Positions 1-4,974 of a stretch of 8,551 nt of DNA are shown here, in pieces. The stretch's first letter is position 1. Each line of letters opens with the position of its first letter. Origin of the DNA: Thiomargarita sp. (GTDB lineage Bacteria > Pseudomonadota > Gammaproteobacteria > Beggiatoales > Beggiatoaceae); the NCBI GenBank assembly GCA_023144675.1, contig JAGLFE010000119.1, forward strand, positions 1-8,551, given 5' to 3'. The position numbers and the translations under genes were made by a program. Under the pieces are notes generated by a model. That model ran no database searches and had not been told where the DNA came from. It saw only the letters and a program-made list of their open reading frames with translations.

Positions 1-50
1 TAGAAAAAATGGAACAAATAATAGATTATGAGGCAGGGCAACGTAAATAG
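1..50 (+). CDS. 3' end of an upstream gene (partial)
   Basis: An open frame enters from the left edge and ends at a TAG at 48-50. The visible residues end in IIDYEAGQRK. Codon use and the charged tail look like the end of a real soluble protein, but fifteen or so residues are too few to name a family. It could equally be a chance open frame. Confidence 0.3.
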   Translation, partial: EKMEQIIDYEAGQRK

Positions 51-56
51 TATTAA

Positions 57-209
57 TTGTCGTCAGCAACCAAACCCATTCCTAAATAAGCCTTAAATTT
101 TATCAATAATCCCAATCGCAAAGACGATGAAGAATACATATTGCAACTGATTGGAAAAATGATAGCGGTTAGTTTGGAAACGGTGGGGATTGTGGATGGG
201 GTTGATTAA
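57..209 (+). pseudogene. Short reading frame broken by one in-frame TAA
   Basis: From a TTG at 57 the frame reads ten residues (LSSATKPIPK), meets TAA at 87-89, then stays open for 39 residues to TAA at 207-209. The second part (ALNFINNPNRKDDEEY and on through IGKMIAVSLETVGIVDGVD) looks like a real small soluble protein. A single C-to-T change (CAA to TAA) would explain the break. No ribosome binding site precedes the TTG, and I do not recognise the family. Bases 210-317 hold nothing else I can support beyond AT-rich spacer. Confidence 0.3.
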
Positions 210-317
210 TAAATTATAATTTGGTAAAATACATAAATGATAGCGTCATATACCTTATGAGTTGATGTAAACTAATGAAATGTATCCAAGTTTCTTGATA
301 AAAGTAATTAAAAATAA

Positions 318-370
318 TTCACCCGACATTAATTGCTATATTCGCAATCATGGTGAACTAGGCGTTATGC
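318..370 (+). repeat. Imperfect hairpin ending in a GCGTTATGC motif upstream of the RRM gene
   Basis: TTCACC (318-323) pairs with GGTGAA (352-357), and ATTGC (332-336) pairs with GCAAT (344-348), giving an imperfect stem with bulges. It is followed directly by CTAGGCGTTATGC. The stretch 352-370 is echoed after the RRM gene at 668-684. The layout recalls an integron attC site, but the left core (RYYYAAC) is not convincing, so it is recorded only as a repeat and hairpin. Confidence 0.4.
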
Positions 371-400
371 ACACTAATTTAAACAACAAATGGCGTACTT

Positions 401-649
401 ATGAAATTATTAATTCGTAATCTTTCTCGTAGCACTACCAAAGAAGAGTTAAAAGTCCTCTTTAAAGAATATGGAACAGTACAATCTTGTGATTTGGTGC
501 TAGATAAAATCACTGGTAATTCTAAAGGTTTTGCTTTTGTGGAAATGCCGAAATCAGGTGAAGCCAAAGTTGCTATAAAAAAATTGAATCGTAAGAATGT
601 TGCTAACAATATAATTCGTGTTAAAAAAGCTGAAAATAAAAAGGCATAG
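401..649 (+). CDS. Small single-RRM RNA-binding protein
   Basis: This 82-residue protein is a single RNA recognition motif with almost nothing added. RNP2 is LLIRNL (residues 3-8) and RNP1 is KGFAFVEM (42-49), with the two aromatics of RNP1 in place. The usual aromatic at position 2 of RNP2 is replaced by Leu, which may change base stacking. The segment TTKEELKVLFKEYGTV (12-27) fits helix 1 and its following turn. The tail is short and basic (KKAENKKA), and there is no glycine-rich extension as in many cyanobacterial Rbp proteins. In the family such proteins bind single-stranded RNA and are often stress- or cold-linked; the target here is unknown. No Shine-Dalgarno sequence is visible before ATG 401. 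The gene stands alone, flanked by two similar short repeats, so it could be a mobile passenger. Confidence 0.88.
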   Translation: MKLLIRNLSRSTTKEELKVLFKEYGTVQSCDLVLDKITGNSKGFAFVEMPKSGEAKVAIKKLNRKNVANNIIRVKKAENKKA

Positions 650-684
650 CAAGCAACCATAGACTTAGGTGGTTAGCGTTATCC
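642..684 (+). repeat. Imperfect inverted repeat at the end of the RRM gene, with a second GCGTTAT motif
   Basis: GGCATAGC and then AAGCAACC (from 643, overlapping the RRM stop codon) pair imperfectly with GGTTAGC and GTTATCC (671-684), leaving a loop of about 12 bases. The right arm, GGTGGTTAGCGTTATCC (668-684), matches GGTGAACTAGGCGTTATGC (352-370) upstream of the gene, so the RRM gene sits between imperfect direct repeats. There is no T-run, so it is not a standard intrinsic terminator. Confidence 0.4.
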
Positions 685-887
685 TACTGAGACACTTCTC
701 CTTAAATCCAAATCAACATAGAACATTAGAAGGTATATCAATACGTGAAGAAACTAAAAAATGAAAAAAATTAGTAAAAAAGATAATTGCTGAAAGAATA
801 AAATATGGAGAAGGAGTTGTTAAATTTGAGTTCATGGATTCCGTAGCTAAAAAAATTGAATATCTACCGCTTATTGGTACACGATAA
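669..887 (+). pseudogene. Unrecognised small gene remnant with an in-frame TGA
   Basis: A single frame runs from GTG 669 to TAA 885-887 and is interrupted only by TGA at 762-764. Before the stop it reads ...LEGISIREETKK, and after it KKLVKKIIAERIKYGEGVV...MDSVAKKIEYLPLIGTR. The mix of charged and hydrophobic residues on both sides looks like one protein of about 72 residues. CGA or AGA changed to TGA would explain the break. The GTG lies inside the repeat at 668-684, and no good ribosome binding site is seen, so the true start is uncertain. The family is unknown to me. The overlapping minus-strand frame looks like its shadow. Confidence 0.35.
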
Positions 888-1080
888 GATAACGCAATCT
901 TTTTATACCTCATAATCAGATTTCTCAGCTTACCATGAAGCATAAACTTGCCATTTAGGCATCAAAGCTAAAATGAAAAGCCAGAAATTGTGAAAATAGA
1001 AATGATTCATAAAAAAAGATGGAAAGTTTGTTAAAATTTCCAAAGTAACCATGTTAAAAGTAATTTTAACACAACTGTAG
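888..1080 (+). other. Stretch without a gene; scraps of decayed coding sequence
   Basis: No intact frame is present. On the plus strand, 972-1016 reads NEKPEIVKIEMIHKK, and after a +1 shift at a run of seven A (1011-1017) the frame from 1018 reads DGKFVKISKVTMLKVILTQL to a TAG at 1078-1080. This suggests the end of a frameshifted gene, of unknown family. The left edge GATAACGC (888-895) is the exact reverse complement of GCGTTATC at 676-683. Confidence 0.25.
1052..1071 (+). promoter_or_regulatory. Perfect 8-bp inverted repeat upstream of the DUF1456 gene (possible operator)
   Basis: TGTTAAAA (1052-1059) and TTTTAACA (1064-1071) are separated by GTAA. The half site TGTTAAAA also occurs once more at 1029-1036, 23 bases upstream in direct orientation. 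The position 28 bases before ATG 1100 would suit a repressor site or a 5' hairpin. I cannot assign a regulator, and AT-rich DNA makes such repeats less significant. Confidence 0.35.
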
Positions 1081-1088
1081 TTTAAATC

Positions 1089-1092
1089 AGGA
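1089..1092 (+). promoter_or_regulatory. Ribosome binding site AGGA for the DUF1456 gene
   Basis: AGGA lies seven bases before ATG 1100. It is one of the few clear Shine-Dalgarno sequences in the window, and it supports this start. Confidence 0.7.
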
Positions 1093-1099
1093 CATAATT

Positions 1100-1564
1100 A
1101 TGACGAACAATGATGTTTTACGCCGTATCCGCTATATATTCGATTTTAACGATTCTAAAATGATTGCTATATTTGGTTTAGCTGATCATCAAGTAACTCG
1201 TGAGCAGATTAGCGATTGGTTAAAAAAAGATGATGACCCAGCGTGTCAGGAATGTAGCGACACCGAATTAGCGATTTTTTTAAATGGCTTAATCAATGAC
1301 AAACGAGGTAAAAAAGAAGGAACACAACCCAAATCAGAAAAAAGTTTAACTAACAATATTATCTTCATGAAATTAAAAATCGCATTAAACCTGAAAGCTG
1401 AAGATGTATTGGAAATTATGGGTCTAGCTGATTTGCATATAAGTAAACACGAATTAAGTGCATTTTTTCGTAGACCAAATCATAAACATTACCGTGAATG
1501 TCAAAATCAGATATTACGTAATTTTCTAAAAGGTATGCAGCATAAATATCGACCTAACCTTTAA
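1100..1564 (+). CDS. yehS: DUF1456 family protein, YehS-like
   Basis: At 154 residues this matches the length of E. coli YehS (about 156). The protein is two copies of one unit: NDVLRRIRYIFDFND...FGLADHQVTREQISDWLKK...FLNGL (about 4-64) and NNIIFMKLKIALNLKAEDV...MGLADLHISKHELSAFFRR...FLKGM (about 85-146). Hallmarks of the family that can be seen are FLNGLINDKRGKKE after the first unit, the N-N-I start of the second, and the PNHKHYREC segment. The protein is cytoplasmic, with no signal or membrane segment. The family is widespread in Gammaproteobacteria but its function is not established. It stands alone between long non-coding stretches and has its own Shine-Dalgarno, so it is probably a single-gene transcript. 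Confidence 0.92.
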   Translation: MTNNDVLRRIRYIFDFNDSKMIAIFGLADHQVTREQISDWLKKDDDPACQECSDTELAIFLNGLINDKRGKKEGTQPKSEKSLTNNIIFMKLKIALNLKAEDVLEIMGLADLHISKHELSAFFRRPNHKHYRECQNQILRNFLKGMQHKYRPNL

Positions 1565-1634
1565 CTGAAAGAAAAAATCAAAACATGATTCTACGTGAAA
1601 CTCTCAACTTCATCCAGCTATTATAATTCAATCA

Positions 1635-1655
1635 GCCCACCAGAAAATGGTGAGC
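1635..1655 (+). repeat. Hairpin: CACCA-gaaaa-TGGTG with an outer GC/GC pair
   Basis: CACCA (1638-1642) pairs with TGGTG (1648-1652), and after one mismatch GC (1635-1636) pairs with GC (1654-1655). There is no T-run, so it is not a classic intrinsic terminator for the preceding gene. It lies 32 bases before the second, stronger hairpin. Confidence 0.45.
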
Positions 1656-1686
1656 AACGGTAGAATAGTTACAGACCCAAGTGTGT

Positions 1687-1705
1687 CCTGAAGAAAATCT
1701 TCAGG
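1687..1705 (+). repeat. Perfect 8-bp hairpin CCTGAAGA-aaa-TCTTCAGG
   Basis: The arms 1687-1694 and 1698-1705 are exact reverse complements around a 3-base AAA loop. It is the most stable short stem in the gap and stands out against the AT-rich surroundings. No T-run follows within 20 bases. It could be a transcript end acting with a factor, part of a structured RNA, or a mobile-element end hairpin. Confidence 0.5.
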
Positions 1706-1766
1706 CGATATAGCATTTACCGATTTGATAAGTTACAGCCATACAAAATAAGTAATTGATATTTTT

Positions 1767-1793
1767 TTGAATTTAATTAAGAATTGCTATAAT
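1767..1793 (+). promoter_or_regulatory. Possible sigma70-type promoter
   Basis: TATAAT at 1788-1793 is an exact -10 hexamer. TTGAAT at 1767-1772 could serve as a -35 with a 15-base spacer, which is shorter than ideal. It faces the cytochrome gene about 300 bases downstream, so it would give a long leader or a separate small RNA. In DNA this AT-rich, chance matches are common. Confidence 0.35.
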
Positions 1794-2070
1794 ATGTTTT
1801 GTATATGCTTGTTACCAAACTGGAATCTAAAAATAATAAAAAAATATATTAGGAAAATATGATAATTGTATTTTTACTAAAAACTTGCCATTTGAAAAAC
1901 CAATATTAGTTTCATATATCCAAAAATTTTCCTTATTGAATACCTTAAATTTTTTTGGGTATGGAATACATCTGCCAATTAAGAGTTAAAAATCTAAGAT
2001 ATTGTATTTATTTTAACCCTTCATTGCATTTACACTTTTTTTATAATTATTTTACCAATCAGCCAATTTA

Positions 2071-2087
2071 TGATAATATTATTATCA
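2071..2087 (+). promoter_or_regulatory. 17-bp perfect palindrome with Fur-like half sites before the cytochrome gene
   Basis: TGATAATATTATTATCA is TGATAATA and TATTATCA around one T. The seven-base halves TGATAAT and ATTATCA are those of the Fur 7-1-7 consensus, but here they are 3 bases apart instead of 1. It ends seven bases before ATG 2095, a position at which a bound protein would block transcription or translation. The spacing also does not fit FNR (TTGAT-N4-ATCAA). Iron control of a haem protein would make sense, but the spacing leaves this unproven. Confidence 0.4.
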
Positions 2088-2094
2088 AGATATT

Positions 2095-2433
2095 ATGAAT
2101 TTACGATATAAAAATAAACTTATTCTGATACTTTTTAGTTATGTGCTAACAGCTTGTAACTCTGAAATTGATTTAAGTGAATATGATTTATCGCAAGGCA
2201 AAAAAGTATATGAAAATCTTTGTCTTGCCTGCCACATGGTTGGTATGTCAGGCATAGCTCCTAAAATATCAAATACCTCACAATGGGAATATAGAATTAA
2301 ACAGGGCATGAATGTTTTAATTGAACATAGCATTAATGGTTTTAAAGAAATGCCAGCCAAAGGTGGAAATCCAGATTTATCTGACCAAGAAATTAAAAAT
2401 GCGGTGGCTTTTATGGTGTCTGAATCTTTATAA
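2095..2433 (+). CDS. Cytochrome c5-type lipoprotein
   Basis: The 112-residue protein begins with a lipoprotein signal: basic MNLRYKNK, a hydrophobic stretch, then lipobox LTAC with the lipidated Cys at 21. The mature part has a single haem-binding site CLACH (43-47). Met86 in KEMPAKGG is the probable second haem ligand; that MPAKGG loop and the C-terminal helix (LSDQEIKNAVAFMV) are typical of the cytochrome c5/cytochrome c class I family. It should be a membrane-anchored periplasmic electron carrier, with redox partner unknown. No Shine-Dalgarno is seen before the ATG, but the lipobox position fixes the start. The next gene, 74 bases on, encodes CcmG, which keeps the CXXC of such apocytochromes reduced for haem attachment. 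The two are probably co-transcribed. Confidence 0.9.
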   Translation: MNLRYKNKLILILFSYVLTACNSEIDLSEYDLSQGKKVYENLCLACHMVGMSGIAPKISNTSQWEYRIKQGMNVLIEHSINGFKEMPAKGGNPDLSDQEIKNAVAFMVSESL

Positions 2434-2498
2434 TATATAATAATAATATATATTTATAAAACAAAATTTATTAAATTTATTAAATTTTTTCTAAAATT

Positions 2499-2502
2499 GG
2501 AG
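2499..2502 (+). promoter_or_regulatory. Ribosome binding site GGAG for ccmG
   Basis: GGAG lies five bases before ATG 2508 and supports that start. The rest of the 74-base gap (2434-2498) is almost pure A/T with no clear terminator. Confidence 0.6.
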
Positions 2503-2507
2503 CATTT

Positions 2508-3053
2508 ATGTTACGTTATTTACTTCCTCTTATTATCTTTGGTGTATTATCAATTTTTCTATATATTGGACTTGGACTCAATCCACGAGATATTGGCTCA
2601 ACTCGTATTGATAAACCTGCTCCTGATTTTGAATTAAGCCAATTAAATAATGCTGATAAAACCTTAACCAATAAAGCACTTATCGGCAAAGTTTCATTGT
2701 TAAATGTGTGGTCTTCTTGGTGTGCAACTTGTCGTTATGAACACCGTTTACTTATGTATATTGCTCAACAAGGCTATCCAATTTACGGTTTGGTTTATAA
2801 AGATACACGAGCAGCGGCTAGTCAAGTGTTAAAGCAGGTCGGTAATCCTTATGTGGTTAATGCCTTCGATCAAGATGGTAAAGTCGGTATGGAATGGGGA
2901 GTAACTGGCACACCCGAAACATTTATTATTGATAAACAAGGAATTGTGCGTTATAAATGTACTGGGCAACTTACTACTGAACGTTGGAAACAGGAAATGA
3001 AGCCCTTAATAGAAAAACTTCGTAAACAGCAAACGGTTTCGGGTCTCATCTAG
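2508..3053 (+). CDS. ccmG: Thiol:disulfide interchange protein CcmG/DsbE
   Basis: This 181-residue thioredoxin-fold protein (E. coli CcmG is about 185) is held in the inner membrane by one N-terminal helix (about 4-22), with the rest in the periplasm. The active site is WCATC (Cys72, Cys75), and the cis-proline loop is GVTGTPETFIID (131-142, Pro136), the sequence that separates CcmG from general thioredoxins. The family reduces the haem-binding cysteines of apocytochrome c, or resolves the CcmH mixed disulfide, using electrons from DsbD or CcdA. A dsbD gene lies 1.9 kb downstream on the same strand and a c-type cytochrome gene just upstream, which supports this role. No other ccm genes are in the window. 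Its stop codon overlaps the rsmG start by one base (TAGTG). Confidence 0.95.
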   Translation: MLRYLLPLIIFGVLSIFLYIGLGLNPRDIGSTRIDKPAPDFELSQLNNADKTLTNKALIGKVSLLNVWSSWCATCRYEHRLLMYIAQQGYPIYGLVYKDTRAAASQVLKQVGNPYVVNAFDQDGKVGMEWGVTGTPETFIIDKQGIVRYKCTGQLTTERWKQEMKPLIEKLRKQQTVSGLI

Positions 3054-3697
3054 TGGAAGTAGCTGATTTATTAACACAGGGTTTAGATTCATTAGCCCTC
3101 AATATTTCTCCCCCCACTCAGGCGCAACTATTAGAATACCTTAATTTATTAAAACAGTGGAATCAAGTTTACAATTTAACTGGAGTTAGAGAAATTACAG
3201 CAATGGTTCCCAAGCATATTTTAGATAGTTTAGCTATTTTACCTTATGTATGTGGCAATTCTATTTTAGATGTGGGAACTGGTGCAGGATTGCCCGGGTT
3301 ATTATTTGCGATAACTCGCCCTAATTGGCAATGTTTTCTATTAGATAGCAATGCCAAAAAAATACGATTTATTCGACAAGCAGTTATTGAGTTAAAGCTA
3401 AAAAATGTAATAATTATTCATTCCCGTCTTGAAAAGTTCAAATCCGATCAAACTTTTGATACCATCATAGCAAGGGCTTATACTAATTTACCCACATTTT
3501 ATCAACAAACAATTCGTTTTAGTCATAAAAATAGTTGTTTATTAGCAATGAAAGGTTTATATCCAACCGAAGAATTGGCAGCAATGAAAAATTACGCAAT
3601 CGAAATAAACTGTTTTCCATTGAAAATTCCTCAATTAATCGCACAAAGGCATTTAGTTCGGATTAATCTTAATTCCGATACACCAATTACCATTTAA
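3053..3697 (+). CDS. rsmG: 16S rRNA (guanine-527-N7)-methyltransferase RsmG
   Basis: The 214-residue protein (E. coli RsmG 207) has the family signature in order: WNQVYNLTGVREITAMVPKH and then ILDSL (36-60), the SAM-binding loop LDVGTGAGLPG (72-82), LLDSNAKKIRFI (96-107), and ARAYTNL (140-146). It methylates G527 of 16S rRNA in the cytoplasm; loss of the enzyme gives low-level streptomycin resistance in other bacteria. The start is GTG 3053, whose G is the last base of the ccmG stop, so translation is probably coupled. Only a weak ribosome binding sequence lies upstream. rsmG usually sits with mnmG (gidA) and parAB near the origin; here it is inside a periplasmic redox cluster. Confidence 0.96.
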   Translation: MEVADLLTQGLDSLALNISPPTQAQLLEYLNLLKQWNQVYNLTGVREITAMVPKHILDSLAILPYVCGNSILDVGTGAGLPGLLFAITRPNWQCFLLDSNAKKIRFIRQAVIELKLKNVIIIHSRLEKFKSDQTFDTIIARAYTNLPTFYQQTIRFSHKNSCLLAMKGLYPTEELAAMKNYAIEINCFPLKIPQLIAQRHLVRINLNSDTPITI

Positions 3698-3755
3698 TTA
3701 GTAATTACCCACCAAAAAATTCTATAAATTAATCATCAAATATTCTGTCCTCAAA

Positions 3756-4928
3756 ATGAAGCAATTAATGTTATTAACACTATTATTACCCTCTATATCT
3801 TGGAGCAATGGCGATAATTCCCAGTTATTACAACAATGCAATCAATATTTCCATAATTTCCATCTTACTATGGGAATAAATGGTCAAACTGCATTTGAAT
3901 GTTATAAACGTGTCCTAAAAAAATCACCTAATAATATTCATGCTCTATTTGGTTTAGAAAAAATTGAAATATATTATTTTGCTCGAATAAAAGCCGCCTC
4001 AGATAAGGGATTGCAAGCAGAAGCCCGTTTATATACAACACGCTTACGTAAAATTAATCCTAATTCAACTTATCTTGCAGTTTTTTCCAATAAAAATAAC
4101 AATCAACAAACTCAATCAAATTACTATAATTTAATAAAAAAAGCGGCTAATCTCCATAAAGTACCAGTTGCCCTGATTCAATCTGTTATTGAAGTAGAAA
4201 GTAGTTATGATTCTAATGCTGTTTCAAGTGTTGGTGCGATTGGCTTAATGCAACTGATGCCGAAAACTGCTACTTGGATGGGAATAAAAGATTCCTATGA
4301 CCCTGCCGATAATATCAATGGTGGTACTAAATATTTACGCTATTTATTGGATATGCACAACCAAAATATACGATTGGCTTTAGCTTCTTATAATGTTGGA
4401 CCAACCGCAATTAAGAAAAAATATAATAATACCGTTCCAAATTTTGCTAAAGGTTATGTAAACAAAATTATAAATTTATATAATGAAAGAACCCGTAATT
4501 TTCCTGCTTCTGCCCGTTATAATGTTGAACCAATTTCTCAAGATAAAAATAATAGTATTTCTAAAAATCAAATCAAACCAATTGATAACCTTTTTAAAGC
4601 ATGGAAAAACCTAGATTTAGAACTTTATATGCAACAATGGTCAAAAAATGCCACCCAAACTTTTGGTAATAATCAGCGTTTCTATAGCGATATTAGAAGA
4701 AAAAGGGCGCAAGATTTTAAAAAATACGCAACAATTACTGCCAGTTATACAGTAAAAAAAGTTTCTATAATTGGAACTGAAACAACGGTTATTATTAAAT
4801 ATAATATGTCTTTTACATACAAAAATGGTCAAAAATATAATGAACAAGCCACTGAAAAATATATTCTTATTTACAGTTCAAAGGCAAAACGATGGCTGAT
4901 TAAAGAAAATAGCGATTATTTTAAGTAA
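3756..4928 (+). CDS. Lytic transglycosylase with TPR-like N-terminus and NTF2-like C-terminus
   Basis: The 390-residue protein has a signal peptide (MKQLMLLTLLLPSISWS, cut near 17). A helical TPR-like part (about 25-105) contains AFECYKRVLKKSPNNIHALFGL. The SLT domain (about 123-245) has catalytic Glu148 in IEVESSYDSNAVS, GAIGLMQLMPKTA (160-172) and LALASYNVGPTAI (207-219), all standard for family 1 lytic transglycosylases, which cleave the glycan of murein to 1,6-anhydromuramic ends. A linker leads to a C-terminal domain (about 275-390) that starts IKPIDNLFKAWKNLDLELYM and ends RWLIKENSDYF. That pattern fits the NTF2-like/Cds6-type domains found on L,D-transpeptidases, probably a periplasmic binding or scaffolding module. 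There is no lipobox, so it is likely soluble in the periplasm. No Shine-Dalgarno is visible. It starts 58 bases after rsmG and precedes dsbD by 46. Confidence 0.9.
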   Translation: MKQLMLLTLLLPSISWSNGDNSQLLQQCNQYFHNFHLTMGINGQTAFECYKRVLKKSPNNIHALFGLEKIEIYYFARIKAASDKGLQAEARLYTTRLRKINPNSTYLAVFSNKNNNQQTQSNYYNLIKKAANLHKVPVALIQSVIEVESSYDSNAVSSVGAIGLMQLMPKTATWMGIKDSYDPADNINGGTKYLRYLLDMHNQNIRLALASYNVGPTAIKKKYNNTVPNFAKGYVNKIINLYNERTRNFPASARYNVEPISQDKNNSISKNQIKPIDNLFKAWKNLDLELYMQQWSKNATQTFGNNQRFYSDIRRKRAQDFKKYATITASYTVKKVSIIGTETTVIIKYNMSFTYKNGQKYNEQATEKYILIYSSKAKRWLIKENSDYFK

Positions 4929-4962
4929 TCTTATTTAATATAAATAACTGTCCAACTCCTAT

Positions 4963-4968
4963 AGGAAA
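4963..4968 (+). promoter_or_regulatory. Ribosome binding site AGGAAA for dsbD
   Basis: AGGAAA ends six bases before ATG 4975. It supports the chosen start, which also gives a good signal peptide. No promoter or terminator is obvious in the 46-base gap, so dsbD is probably read with the genes before it. Confidence 0.65.
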
Positions 4969-4974
4969 CATTTA

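Larger units (their letters stand above)
1565..2070 (+). other. Long intergenic stretch with hairpins, no convincing gene
   Basis: The first part (about 1590-1740) is visibly less AT-rich than the rest and holds two tight hairpins (listed separately) plus a repeated AGTTACAG (about 1667 and 1731). The second part is very AT-rich. A 49-codon frame without a start ends at a TAA near 1989 (it includes FTKNLPFEKPILVSY), and a 16-codon frame follows an AGGA at about 1851. Both are too weak to call genes. The region could hold a small RNA or a decayed mobile-element end. Confidence 0.4.

Noticed and set aside
379..660. Minus-strand open frame of 93 codons opposite the RRM gene
   Set aside because: The plus strand encodes a clear RRM with RNP1 and RNP2; the antisense translation has no recognisable domain.
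762..764. TGA read as selenocysteine or tryptophan
   Set aside because: No selenocysteine insertion hairpin is evident and the known genes here end normally at TGA (dsbD), so a pseudogene is simpler.
713..943. Minus-strand open frame of 76 codons
   Set aside because: It overlaps the more protein-like plus-strand remnant (669-887), lacks a ribosome binding site, and shows no motif.
1687..1705. Intrinsic terminator for the DUF1456 gene
   Set aside because: The stem is good but no T-run follows within 20 bases and it lies more than 120 bases after the stop; kept only as a hairpin.
1859..1909. 16-codon frame with AGGA upstream
   Set aside because: It is too short, in very AT-rich DNA, and has no features beyond a few hydrophobic residues.
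2071..2087. FNR box before the cytochrome gene
   Set aside because: FNR needs TTGAT-N4-ATCAA; here the TGAT and ATCA halves are nine bases apart.
4641..4847. Minus-strand frame of 68 codons inside the transglycosylase gene
   Set aside because: It is antisense to a continuous 390-residue protein and its composition (Phe/Ile/Asn-rich) is that of reversed AT-rich coding DNA.
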